A DNA stretch of 41,614 nt from positions 1 through 41,614 of the forward strand of contig DASXMR010000011.1 of NCBI GenBank assembly GCA_036495525.1, given 5' to 3'. Source of the DNA: DASXMR01 sp036495525 (GTDB taxonomy: Bacteria; Actinomycetota; Actinomycetes; Streptosporangiales; Streptosporangiaceae). The notes below the pieces were generated by a model. That model worked only from the letters and a program-made list of their open reading frames with translations, searched no databases and was not told the DNA's origin. Below are positions 1-7,388 of this stretch, piece by piece. Position numbers and translations under genes: made by a program. The number at the start of each line of letters is the position of its first letter. Positions within the stretch are counted from its first letter, which is position 1.

Positions 1-101
1 AGCTGATCGTGTTCGAGGACTGCGCGCACGCCCCGATCTACGAGAACGTCGAGGCGTTCAACACGCAGACGCTGGAGTTCCTGCAGCGGCAGACCGGGTA
101 G
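1..101 (+). CDS. C-terminal end of an alpha/beta-hydrolase-like protein (partial)
   Basis: The window opens inside a gene. Read from base 3, it gives 32 residues ending in a TAG at 99-101. The visible tail contains FEDCAHAPIYENVEAFN, which resembles the final strand and catalytic-histidine loop of alpha/beta hydrolases (a small residue, then H-x-P, then an amphipathic helix ending in FL). Third codon positions are almost all G or C, so this is real coding sequence. The fold call rests only on this short tail, and nothing can be said about substrate. The neighbouring DUF397 gene lies on the opposite strand and converges on it. Confidence 0.6.
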   Translation, partial: LIVFEDCAHAPIYENVEAFNTQTLEFLQRQTG

Positions 102-144
102 CGGGTCTGGCCCTGGCCGGCCGACGGACGGGCGGGCGGCCGGC

Positions 145-354
145 TCAGCCCTCAGCGACGTCGAACTGCCCGTCCTTCGTTCCTGCCACGAAGGCGCGCC
201 ACTCACCAGGCGTGAAACGGAGCACTGGGCTGTCCGCGTCCGTTCCGTTGCGGACGGCGACCCCGCCGTCAGGCAGCGCGGCGACTTCAACGCAGTTACC
301 GCCGCCCATGCTGAAAGTGCTCTTCTGCCAGCGCGCACCGGCGAGATCCGTCAC
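145..354 (-). CDS. DUF397 small protein
   Basis: A 69-residue protein with the DUF397 pattern: an N-terminal W-x-K-S segment (ARWQKSTFSMGGGNCVEVA), a valine-rich core (GGVAVRNGTDADSPVLRFTPGEW), and a conserved late W-x-x-F. The start is a GTG at 352-354 with a good Shine-Dalgarno (GGGTGGAG) upstream. In actinomycetes DUF397 proteins usually sit beside HTH/DUF5753 regulators. The Scr1/Scr2 pair of Streptomyces coelicolor has been described as a toxin-antitoxin-like pair, and WhiJ/BldB-type loci have similar architecture. A second DUF397 gene and the HTH partner lie just upstream on the same strand, which fits that arrangement. Whether it is a toxin or a regulator partner here is inference. Confidence 0.9.
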   Translation of the reverse strand: MTDLAGARWQKSTFSMGGGNCVEVAALPDGGVAVRNGTDADSPVLRFTPGEWRAFVAGTKDGQFDVAEG

Positions 355-477
355 GACAACTCCACCCGTTAATCCCCAGGCCCCTGCAGGTCAGACCATT
401 CCTGGCGAACGGTCACAGCATCATGCAAACCCGCTAGTCAAGGATTGTAAGCGCAGGGCGAGGCTGCGGGCAGCTTG

Positions 478-518
478 CCGTCTCGCCTGGCCACACGAGC
501 TGCAGCCAGGCGAGACGG
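478..518 (-). terminator. Strong hairpin between the two DUF397 genes
   Basis: A perfect 14-bp inverted repeat (CCGTCTCGCCTGGC at 478-491, its complement at 505-518) with a 13-nt loop. It lies 34 bases beyond the stop of the upstream DUF397 gene (552-755, minus strand). It is probably a factor-independent terminator of the actinomycete type without a U-run, so the two DUF397 genes may be separate transcripts. The rest of the 355-551 gap holds no recognisable gene. Confidence 0.7.
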
Positions 519-551
519 GCAGAACCAGCGGGCGGCCAGCGCCGAACTGGA

Positions 552-755
552 TCAGCCGGGCAGGTCGAACTGACCGGCTTTCACGCCGTACAGGAACTCC
601 TGCCAGTCAGCCGAGCCGACGATCAGCACCGGCCCGGCCTTGTCCTTGCTGTCACGCACCGCTGCGCAGTCTGGAAAATGCGCTACTTCCACGCAGTTCC
701 CGCTGCCCATGCTCCAGGTGCTCTTGATCCATCGAGCACCGGCAAGATCTACCAC
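552..755 (-). CDS. DUF397 small protein
   Basis: A 67-residue second DUF397 protein, clearly homologous to the one at 145-354. It shares the N-terminal block (DLAGARW then KST), the S-M-G-x-G-N-C-V-E-V-A block and a C-terminal GQFD. The start is a GTG at 753-755 behind a strong GAGGTGG ribosome-binding site. It lies 134 bases downstream of the HTH/DUF5753 gene on the same strand, the usual partner arrangement. It differs from its paralogue in the middle (PDCAAVRDSKDKAGPVLIV), so the two are diverged copies, not a recent duplication. The function (toxin-like or regulator-binding) is inferred from the family only. Confidence 0.9.
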   Translation of the reverse strand: MVDLAGARWIKSTWSMGSGNCVEVAHFPDCAAVRDSKDKAGPVLIVGSADWQEFLYGVKAGQFDLPG

Positions 756-823
756 GTTCCACCTCAGGCCTCATCGGGGCGGACAGGGCAGCGCACATCG
801 GTGGGCGCCGTCCGGTGCCCACC

Positions 824-840
824 GTCACAGAACTAGTGAC
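824..840. promoter_or_regulatory. Candidate operator upstream of the DUF397 gene
   Basis: An inverted repeat, GTCAC - 7 nt - GTGAC, 69 bases upstream of the DUF397 start at 755. Its minus strand reads GTCACTAGTT. The sequence GTCACTAGT recurs at 1802-1810 upstream of the HTH/DUF5753 gene. A motif shared between the two promoter regions of one regulator/partner locus is a reasonable autoregulatory operator. That role is inferred from position and repetition; no consensus for this family is known to me. Confidence 0.35.
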
Positions 841-889
841 GATACTAACGCTGTGTTACCTACCGTCCGCATGGGCCCGTCAGCGCGGC

Positions 890-1771
890 TCATGACCACG
901 CCCGCCGCATCGTGTCGGCGATGAGGCCAAGGGAGTCGGACGGCGAGAGCGCGGATTCGACAATAGTGTTGAAGGCAAGCTGATACGGGTGCGTATCTAT
1001 CTCGCCCTGGAAATGGAGCGTGCTTTCCAGGGTCTCGGTCGAAACCACGTCGTGGAGTGTAGCGCCTGGCGCCGTTCCTTGATCAGGAAACTTCAAAAGC
1101 GTGAACGACGGCGCCATTATCTTCCGCACGCCAGCGAGCGGAACTACCTGGAGACTCATGCTGGCCAGGTGCGAGCGGTCGAGCAGGTACTCGAGCTGAG
1201 CTCGCATCACCGGCGCCGGGGCGACCTGACGCAGCAGGACCGACTCGTCGAGCACCACCTGCAGGCCTAGCGAAGGAGTCCGGGTGAGGACTTGCTGGCG
1301 CCGCATCCGCGCGTCGACTCGCCGCTGCATGAGGCCGGGCGGCAGCCTGTCGACCTCCTGCATCCCGCTGTTGACCGCGGCGGCATAGGCCTCGGTCTGC
1401 AGCAAGCCGGGAACGCATTCGATCAGCCAGCACAGGCATTCCCGAGCCTCGTCCTCCAACGCAATCAGCGCGAGGTACTGCTCGGGCAGCGCATCAGAAT
1501 AGTCCTCCCACCATCCCCTCCGCGTCGCTTCCCTGGCCAGGGCGAGCAGCTCCCCCTGCAGTACGTCCTCCACTCCGTAGATGTCCAGCATCTTCTTGAC
1601 GTCACCGGGCTTGAGACCTGTCCTCGCGAGCTCATACCGGCTGACCTTCGACGGTGACCACCGCAGCGCGCGCGCCACGTCGTCGCCAGTGAGATTGGCT
1701 TGCTCCCGAAGCTTGCGCAGCTCGGCGGCCAGTCGCCGACGACGAACCGTCGCGCTGCCGTAGTCAGGCAC
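890..1771 (-). CDS. XRE-type HTH regulator with DUF5753 (Scr1-like)
   Basis: A 293-residue regulator. Residues about 10-65 form an XRE-type helix-turn-helix (LRKLREQANLTGDDVARALR, then WSPSKVSRYELARTGL). The remainder matches DUF5753, including the aromatic-rich block YLALIALEDEARE, the segment VPGLLQTEAYAAA, and a late LHDVVSTETLE region. This architecture is that of the actinomycete Scr1/WhiJ-like family, which is normally linked to DUF397 genes, as here with two copies immediately downstream. The start at 1771 puts the HTH at the usual distance from the N terminus. The 5' region carries the GTCACTAGT motif that also occurs upstream of the first DUF397 gene, so local autoregulation is plausible. 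Confidence 0.92.
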   Translation of the reverse strand: MPDYGSATVRRRRLAAELRKLREQANLTGDDVARALRWSPSKVSRYELARTGLKPGDVKKMLDIYGVEDVLQGELLALAREATRRGWWEDYSDALPEQYLALIALEDEARECLCWLIECVPGLLQTEAYAAAVNSGMQEVDRLPPGLMQRRVDARMRRQQVLTRTPSLGLQVVLDESVLLRQVAPAPVMRAQLEYLLDRSHLASMSLQVVPLAGVRKIMAPSFTLLKFPDQGTAPGATLHDVVSTETLESTLHFQGEIDTHPYQLAFNTIVESALSPSDSLGLIADTMRRAWS

Positions 1772-1801
1772 AGGTGCCTCCGGGCTGCTGAGATATAGCT
1801 G

Positions 1802-1811
1802 GTCACTAGTG
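1802..1811. promoter_or_regulatory. Candidate operator upstream of the HTH/DUF5753 gene
   Basis: GTCACTAGTG, containing the palindrome CACTAGTG, 31 bases upstream of the regulator start codon. It repeats the GTCACTAGT core found upstream of the DUF397 gene at 755. The position is suitable for promoter overlap and negative autoregulation. Evidence is limited to the shared motif. Confidence 0.35.
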
Positions 1812-2316
1812 TGCCAGTTGATACGTGGATGTCACGGCGACATGCCGCGAATGTTACAAGGAATCTGCCTTCAGTTCTGTTAGTGAAACTTTCATCCGGG
1901 TATCATCAACCATAGCTAGGGCTCGTCTCCCGTAATGATCAGGGGGTCGTGTCGATGGACGCCAAGAGACGCTCACTCGCAGCGCCGGTGATTGCCGACA
2001 CCGTGCCCGGCCCTTTCCCCCGCACGGCCATTTCAGCAGCACGAGGCCCGCCAGAGCGCCGGCCTGACCGCCTCGTTCCGCCAGGGCCAGGGCCGCATGC
2101 GGACGCGTGTCTTGCCAGCATTCCGCCCGACGCGCTCGCCACTGCGGGCGCTCACAGGTCGGGCCGGTGGTTGCCGCCACCGGCCCGACTCCACACAGAT
2201 CCTCGTCCCAATGCAGCGGAAAGAGGAATCGTGGAAACACCGCATTGTAACTCTGCGGCGGCACAACTGGAAACAGCCCGCTACCATCAGTCACGGCCTA
2301 CTGCACGCAGGCTCCG
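1812..2316. other. Gap with no convincing gene
   Basis: About 500 bases without a well-supported coding frame. The first 130 bases are relatively AT-rich and could hold promoters. A reading frame from GTG 1949 (or ATG 1955), preceded by AGGGGGT, runs to 2320 on the plus strand. Its third-position GC is much lower than that of neighbouring genes, its product is proline/arginine-rich and low in complexity, and it would run straight through the hairpin at 2158-2189. I therefore do not call it. The region may be an untranslated RNA or decayed coding sequence. Confidence 0.5.
2158..2189. terminator. Strong hairpin in the 1.8-2.3 kb gap
   Basis: A perfect 13-bp inverted repeat (GTCGGGCCGGTGG / CCACCGGCCCGAC) around a 6-nt loop. 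It looks like an intrinsic terminator or the foot of a small RNA. No gene clearly ends at it: the HTH gene points away on the minus strand and the next plus-strand gene begins later. What it terminates is therefore unclear, which is the reason to note it. Confidence 0.5.
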
Positions 2317-2535
2317 ATGATCGCCGTCATCGCGGTGACGACAGTCGCCGCCTTGGGGCTTGGCGTGGTCGTCGGCTGGCTGCTGAACCGGACCTGGGCT
2401 GCGACGGCGATGTCGTGGTCGCAGGAGCGGATGCAACGGCAGGTCAGGTTCTGGCAGGCCGAGGCCGAGGCTGCACGACGCCTCGCCGCCTGGCAGCCCG
2501 ACCATGGCGGCCGGCCTGGCCACCGAGCTGACTGA
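2317..2535 (+). CDS. Small single-pass membrane protein (hypothetical)
   Basis: A 72-residue frame starting MIAVIAVTTVAALGLGVVVG, a clean N-terminal transmembrane helix, then an arginine- and alanine-rich helical tail (SQERMQRQVRFWQAEAEAAR). Third-position GC is high across the helix and tail, which supports coding. No strong ribosome-binding site is visible upstream (only a weak GCAGG), and the last residues are low-complexity. I do not recognise a family. It could be a small membrane-anchored coiled-coil protein, and it lies 162 bases upstream of the dehydrogenase gene on the same strand. Confidence 0.5.
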   Translation: MIAVIAVTTVAALGLGVVVGWLLNRTWAATAMSWSQERMQRQVRFWQAEAEAARRLAAWQPDHGGRPGHRAD

Positions 2536-2697
2536 TCCGTCCGGCAGGCTGCGGGGCGCTAAGCCACCCTGGCGCCCCGTACGCCTCCTTAGGCGGTGCA
2601 CAGAGCTGCCACCCCTTGCCAGGGACGCGTCCCTAAAATTGGCGTTGACCAAGGGCACGGAGCGATCCGGCCCGCTGCCGCGACGACAGGACCAGCA

Positions 2698-3702
2698 GTG
2701 GCGCACGTGGTGATCACTGGCGGGGCCGGGTTCCTCGGCTCGCTGCTCGCCAGGAGCCTGCTCGGCCGGGGACGCATCGAGATCGCCGGCGGCGCACCGC
2801 AGCCGCTGTCGCGGGTGACGATCATCGACCAGGCAGCACCGCCGGGCGGCCTGACCGCTGACGCCAGGGTGGTCGTGCTGCGCGGCAGCCTGGGCGAGCT
2901 ACTCGGCCCGGATGGCGACGGGCGCTCCGCCGTCGCCCGAGCGGATGTCATCTTCCACCTCGCTGCGGCGGTCAGCGCGGAATGCGAGGCCGATTTCGAT
3001 CTTGGCATGCAGGCCAACCTGCGCGGCACCGAGACGCTCCTGGCGGCCTGCCGTGCGGCGGGCAGCCGCCCCCTGGTCGTCTTCGCCAGCTCGGTCGCCG
3101 TCTTCGGCGCCTCGCCCGAGCATCAGCTGCCCGCGGTTGTCAGCGACCACACGATGCCGAATCCGCAGACCAGCTATGGGGTGCAGAAGGTAATCGGCGA
3201 GCAGCTGCTGGCCGACTACACCCGCAAGGGCTACCTGCGCGGCCGGTCTATCAGGCTGATGACCGTCACGGTCCGGCCGGGCGCGCCCAACGGGGCCGCG
3301 TCCGGTTTCCTGTCCGGGATCATCCGCGAGCCGCTCGTCGGCCATGCCGCAGCTTGCCCGGTCAGCCCCGAGACGGAGGTAGCGGTCGCCTCGCCGGACA
3401 AGGCCATGGCGGCGCTGACCTGCGCCGCGGCGGCATCTGACGAGGCCTGGGGCGGGCGGTCGGCGATCACGATGCCGGGGCTGACAGTCACCGTGGCCGG
3501 CATGGTCGCAGCGCTGCAGCGCGCCGCCGGTCAGCAAGCGGCGGCGCTGGTCGCCTGGCAGCCCGAGCCACAGCTGGCCGCCATCGTGACCAGCTGGCCA
3601 GCCAGGTTCCGCACGGACCGGGCAGCACGCCTGGGGCTGTCACCTGATCAGGACTTCGACACGGTGATCAGGCAGTACCAGGCCGGCCAGGCCGGCGGCT
3701 AG
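2698..3702 (+). CDS. denD: NAD-dependent epimerase/dehydratase, D-erythronate dehydrogenase-like
   Basis: An extended short-chain dehydrogenase of 334 residues. Counting from the GTG at 2698, it opens directly into the Rossmann signature (HVVITGGAGFLG). It continues with FHLAAAVSAECEADFDLG, the serine block VFASSVAVFG, and the Y-x-x-x-K catalytic pair in SYGVQK. Later blocks (VTVRPGAPNGAASGFLSGIIREPL, WPARFRTDRAARLGL, FDTVIRQY) match the four-carbon-acid dehydrogenase DenD group, which oxidises D-erythronate at C2 as I recall. An upstream in-frame extension to 2596 exists, but it has poor codon bias, and the 2698 start has a nearby ACAGGA. No DenA/DenB-type kinase or decarboxylase genes lie nearby, so the exact substrate is uncertain. 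Confidence 0.85.
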   Translation: MAHVVITGGAGFLGSLLARSLLGRGRIEIAGGAPQPLSRVTIIDQAAPPGGLTADARVVVLRGSLGELLGPDGDGRSAVARADVIFHLAAAVSAECEADFDLGMQANLRGTETLLAACRAAGSRPLVVFASSVAVFGASPEHQLPAVVSDHTMPNPQTSYGVQKVIGEQLLADYTRKGYLRGRSIRLMTVTVRPGAPNGAASGFLSGIIREPLVGHAAACPVSPETEVAVASPDKAMAALTCAAAASDEAWGGRSAITMPGLTVTVAGMVAALQRAAGQQAAALVAWQPEPQLAAIVTSWPARFRTDRAARLGLSPDQDFDTVIRQYQAGQAGG

Positions 3703-3710
3703 CAGGCAGC

Positions 3711-3744
3711 GGGCCGTGCCGCGAGCTGACTCGCGGCACGGCCC
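3711..3744. terminator. Bidirectional terminator between convergent genes
   Basis: A perfect 15-bp stem (GGGCCGTGCCGCGAG and its complement) closed by a CTGA loop. It lies 8 bases past the dehydrogenase stop codon and 37 bases from the 3' end of the convergent phosphoesterase gene. It is well placed to terminate both transcripts. Confidence 0.85.
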
Positions 3745-3780
3745 CGGCCAGGCGGCGATTGCGCCGCGCGGCCTGCTGCC

Positions 3781-5319
3781 TTACTTGCCGTGCTCCTTGC
3801 GGTACTCACGGCCGAAGTGCACCATGCCTGCTCCGGTCGGCGAGCCGGACTGGGCGATCTGGGCGTCGTGCCGCGGCTTGCCGTGGCGCCGGAGCGGCTG
3901 CGGTGACACCGACCGCACGCTGTCGGCGCTGCACAGCGCCGAGGCGTCGTTGACCGGTCCGAGCACCTGGCTGCTGGTCGGGATCGCGCCGGGCCGGAGC
4001 CCGTTGCGCGGCCGGTCGTCGAGCACCTGGCCGAGGTTCTCGGCGTTGGCGTCCCTGGCGGTGAGCGGCTGCAGCCCGAAGGTCTTCTCGATCAGCTTGA
4101 GCGTCGAGGTGTGCTCGAACGGCCCGTGGTGCACAACCTGCGGACGGGCCAGGTTGGAGACGACGATCGCGGGCACCCGGAAGCCGAGCTGGGTGTAGTC
4201 CGGGATCAGCTGCCCATCGGTCGGCGTCGTGCCGTCGCCGGTGTGGTCGACGTCGGCCGGGTTGGTGTCGTCGATCACGTGCGGCGGGGGGACGTGGTCG
4301 AAGAAACCGCCCCACTCGTCGAAGGTAACGACGAAGACGGTGTTGTCCAGGTAGCCGGCGTTCGCCAGCGCGTGGTACGCGTCGGCGATGAACCGCTCGC
4401 CCAGCCGGATGTCAGCCAGCGGGTGATCGTCAGCCGAGGTGCCGTTGCCCTCGGTGTCGAACGCCGGGTCGATGAAGCTGACATTCGGCAGGTTGCCGGC
4501 CGCAACCGTGTCGATGAACGACGGGGTGGTCACCGGAATGCCGAGGGCGTCGGTGTCGCCGGCCGCGAACGGGTGCCAGAACGGGAAGTACTTCAGCCCC
4601 CACAGGGCCTGGAACGGCAGGTCGCGGAAGAAGTACCCGCCGGTCGGGATGCCCTGGGTGTTGGGCACCGGCGACAGCTGGTCCCAGATGGCCGGCATGG
4701 CGGAGATGTTGTTGCTGTTGTGGTCCCGGTCGGTCCTGGCCGCGTGCTGGTAGAAGCGGTTCGGGAATGTCTCCCCGGCGAACGAGCAGAAGTACCGGTC
4801 AAGCACCGTGTAGTTCTCGGCCAGCGCGCCGATGACCGGCAGGTCAGGGACCTGCTTGTGGCGGCCGTCGTGATGCCGGTTGGTGTAGTACCCGACCGGG
4901 AAGGTGTTGGCGGCGGCCAGTGTCACGCCAGCGTTGCCAGCGGGCGCGGTGGGCCGCTGCAGGAACCCGTCCATTTTCCCGAAGTTGTGCTGGATGAGGA
5001 AACCTTCCCAGCTGTGATCCGGGTCGCTGTAGCCACAGCCCTGGAAGTCCGGGGCGAGCTCGTAGTTCGGGTAGACGTTGCCGTCAGTCGACAGGTAGGC
5101 CATGTCGCGGCGCCCGTCGGCACCGGGCAGCCAGCTGAGGAAATGGTCGAACGACCGGTTTTCCATCATCAGCACCACCACGTGCTCGACGCCATTCGAG
5201 CCATGCGGGAAGTGCGCGGTGGCGGCGCGGGCCGCCGTCATGTTCAGGAACTCCGTGCCGGTGAGCGCGGCACCGGTGGAAGCCCCCATGAGCTGCAGAA
5301 ATGATCTACGTGTGAGCAT
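3781..5319 (-). CDS. Tat-exported phosphoesterase (phospholipase C / acid phosphatase family)
   Basis: A member of the PF04185-type phosphoesterase family, which hydrolyses phosphodiester or phosphomonoester bonds outside the membrane. The N terminus is a twin-arginine signal (LTRRSFLQLMGASTGAALTG). The mature part has the family landmarks in order: VEHVVVLMMENRSFDHFL, CSFAGETFPNRFYQHAA, SFIDPAF, DDHPLADIRLGE, VTFDEWGGFFDHVPPP, LGFRVPAIVVS and FEHTSTLKLIEKTF. I prefer ATG 5319, 512 residues and 2 residues before the RR motif, although an in-frame TTG at 5337 would add six residues. No clear ribosome-binding site precedes either. Length and motifs look complete. A degenerate paralogue lies directly upstream on the same strand. 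Confidence 0.9.
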   Translation of the reverse strand: MLTRRSFLQLMGASTGAALTGTEFLNMTAARAATAHFPHGSNGVEHVVVLMMENRSFDHFLSWLPGADGRRDMAYLSTDGNVYPNYELAPDFQGCGYSDPDHSWEGFLIQHNFGKMDGFLQRPTAPAGNAGVTLAAANTFPVGYYTNRHHDGRHKQVPDLPVIGALAENYTVLDRYFCSFAGETFPNRFYQHAARTDRDHNSNNISAMPAIWDQLSPVPNTQGIPTGGYFFRDLPFQALWGLKYFPFWHPFAAGDTDALGIPVTTPSFIDTVAAGNLPNVSFIDPAFDTEGNGTSADDHPLADIRLGERFIADAYHALANAGYLDNTVFVVTFDEWGGFFDHVPPPHVIDDTNPADVDHTGDGTTPTDGQLIPDYTQLGFRVPAIVVSNLARPQVVHHGPFEHTSTLKLIEKTFGLQPLTARDANAENLGQVLDDRPRNGLRPGAIPTSSQVLGPVNDASALCSADSVRSVSPQPLRRHGKPRHDAQIAQSGSPTGAGMVHFGREYRKEHGK

Positions 5320-5499
5320 GGTGTTCAGTGTGGGCAAGAGTCATGAACGGCAGCCTAACGCCGCGAGGCAGGGCAGTTAACACCATTCACGTCAGAACAA
5401 CGCCGCCATCCGCCTGGCACCGCTGCGAGCAGGAAGCCGATGAGCGGCGGAAAGGCGGCGAACGCGGCAGGTAAGTGCGGCCGGAAAAGCCGGTAATGG

Positions 5500-6447
5500 C
5501 TAGCTGCCGGTGCTGCCAGTGTCGTCCCCGGACAGCTCGCGGCGGTGCCGCTCGGCCGCCTGGGCGAAGTCCCGGCTGGTCTGCACGGCTCGCCGGACCG
5601 CCACCGGCTCGGCGTTGCCTTCCGCCTCCGGCTACCCGACCGCCCTGAGATGGTCACGAACGAGGTCGGCCTGCTTGATGAAGTCGCGGTAGTACTCAGG
5701 TACCTGGCCGGCTTCCGGCACCGCGGCCGGCCCGAGCTCCGCCGCCAGCCGCACCGGCGGCCGCACATACCGAGACAGGTCGGGCAGATCGGTGCGCGGC
5801 TGTTTCCGGCTGGCGAGCGGGTGGAACGGCCGCGCCCACGCGTCCCTCCTGGTCAGTGGCTTAGCGCCCGGCGCGAACAGGGCGCGCAGCGTCGACGGGA
5901 CGCTGGCGTGCTCGAACTCCTCATGCGCCACGGTGCCCCGCTCGATCAGCGGCGACACCAGCACGGCCGGCACCCTGACGCCGAGCATGGTGAAGTCGAA
6001 CGCGTCAACCTGGCGGTGCCAGATCGCATGCAGCAGCCTGGCGCCTGTCCCGCGCCCGTCGTCCGGCGCCGGCACTCCGGTCGGCGGCCGGTGGTCGTAG
6101 ATGCGCCAGTCGGCCCTGTCGTCCTGCAGCTCTTTTTCCAGCAGCTCGAAGATGGTCCGGTTCTCGTACTCCCTGATCTCGATGTCGGTCTCACCGTCGG
6201 ACGTCGCCGCGTGCAGGTAGTTCCGGTTCGGCCAGGTCTCCCCCGGCACCGAGCAGAACCACCGGTCCGGGCCGAAGGCAGCACCCGGTGCCGCCGCCAC
6301 CCGCGGCCCGCCGGCGTAGCCCTCGTTGTCGAATGGCCCTCCGTGCAGGAGCGCGTCGAAGTCAGCGCTTTCGTGGCTGAGGAACCCGAGCATGTGGTCG
6401 AACGATCGGTTCTCCAGGCACAGCACGACGACATGCTCAATCGGCAT
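5500..6447 (-). pseudogene. Decayed phosphoesterase paralogue: internal deletions plus in-frame TAG
   Basis: The frame starts at ATG 6447 (IEHVVVLCLENRSFDHMLGF) and reaches a TAG at 5632-5634 after 271 residues. It retains DRWFCSVPGETWPNRNYLHAATS, LGVRVPAVLVSPLIERGTV and FEHASVPSTLRALF. It lacks the SFIEP, NDQHPP-like and T-x-D-E-x-G-G-F-x-D-H-V-P-P-P segments that carry metal and catalytic residues, and is far shorter than the 400-500 residues typical of the family. The same frame continues past the TAG for 43 codons (from PEAEGNAEP to DDTGSTGS) to a second TAG at 5500-5502, with third positions almost all G/C. That points to a recently acquired stop within a longer ancestral frame. A short protein might still be made, but catalytic activity is unlikely. 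Confidence 0.75.
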
Positions 6448-6701
6448 GACGCACTCCCCCGCGATCGCGATTCAGGCTCTCGCCGCGCTCCGGATCAGGA
6501 CCCGCCCGCTGCCAGAACGGCGGCTTCCCCTAGCAATAGGGCGAGCGCGGCATTGTGTCAAGGCAATGGCGCCACTAGGCACAGCGGAAGAGTCTCGTCA
6601 TTCGGGTGAACCTGACCCCGCGGCGCCGCGTCTATCAACAGTCCGATCTGTCGCCTTGTGCGCGGCACTCTTAATTCAGCTTCTCGTGGGGGGGACCCAC
6701 C

Positions 6702-7388
6702 ATGACCAGGACCACCCAACCGCCGCGGCGCGGCTTAACTGACCGGTTCTCTTCCTGGCTCAAGTCTTTCAGCGGCATCCTCGCCTCAGCGGCGACGATC
6801 GTCGCCGCGGCGGCCTCGCTGTTCGCGGCGCATCAGACCAGCCGGGTCACCCAGCTCAGCGTCGTGGTCAAGCAGCAGCGCCAGCAGCTGCGGCAGCAGC
6901 TGCGGCAGTTCCCCCCGGCAGGCTCCGGCGGCTCAGGCTCCACCGGCGGGGCTGCGCCGAGCACCGGAACCTACCTGGCCTCGCTGCAGGCGACCGTTGA
7001 CAACGCGGACCTGCAGCATGGCTCTCAGATCATCAGCGCCACTGCCTATCCGGACAGCGTCACGTTCTTGTGCGACGGCCCGGTCAGCACGGACGAGCCG
7101 GACGAGGCGTTCAACGTGGCCGGGCACACCACGTTCCACACGGTGGTCGGCATTCCCGACAACGCCGACAACGCCACCAGCCTGGACGAGACGGTGAGTT
7201 TCGCCAACCAGAATGGCGCTCCGCTGATCACTCCCGTGGTAGTGAGCCTGGGCCACCCCGCGACGGTGCGCATCGACATCTCCAGGGTGACCCAGCTGAC
7301 AGTCACCTGTACCGGTACCGATCCGCATACCCAGCAGAGCGATTCCGGCAATGAGCTGACCCTCGGCAACGCCTATGTCTCAAGGTGA
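6702..7388 (+). CDS. Membrane-anchored extracytoplasmic protein with NPCBM-like domain
   Basis: A 228-residue protein. Residues about 20-45 form a membrane anchor (GILASAATIVAAAASLFAAH), residues about 50-68 are a glutamine/arginine heptad stretch (VVKQQRQQLRQQLRQ), followed by a Gly/Ser/Pro linker. The C-terminal 130 residues have a beta-sandwich pattern: HTTFHTVVGIPDNADNA, VSFANQNG, then TVRIDISRVTQLTVTCTG and LGNAYVSR. This resembles the NPCBM/NEW2 galactose-binding-like fold and its recurring VGxxD, V.F..DG and L.L.V elements. The ATG at 6702 follows a G-rich site (GTGGGGGGGAC). Its 3' end overlaps the convergent sigma-factor gene by 9 bases. Cell-surface sugar binding is inference. Confidence 0.75.
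   Translation: MTRTTQPPRRGLTDRFSSWLKSFSGILASAATIVAAAASLFAAHQTSRVTQLSVVVKQQRQQLRQQLRQFPPAGSGGSGSTGGAAPSTGTYLASLQATVDNADLQHGSQIISATAYPDSVTFLCDGPVSTDEPDEAFNVAGHTTFHTVVGIPDNADNATSLDETVSFANQNGAPLITPVVVSLGHPATVRIDISRVTQLTVTCTGTDPHTQQSDSGNELTLGNAYVSR

Noticed and set aside
1949..2320. Plus-strand frame with a good-looking AGGGGGT ribosome site
   Set aside because: Third-position GC is well below that of real genes here, the product is low-complexity, and it crosses a strong hairpin at 2158-2189.
4111..5304. Long plus-strand frame of 397 codons opposite the phosphoesterase gene
   Set aside because: Valine/arginine/glutamate-rich antisense shadow of the minus-strand gene, whose motifs and codon bias are unequivocal.
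5545..6609. Plus-strand frame opposite the decayed phosphoesterase
   Set aside because: Low-complexity Arg/Val/Pro translation without family features; mirrors the minus-strand codon structure.
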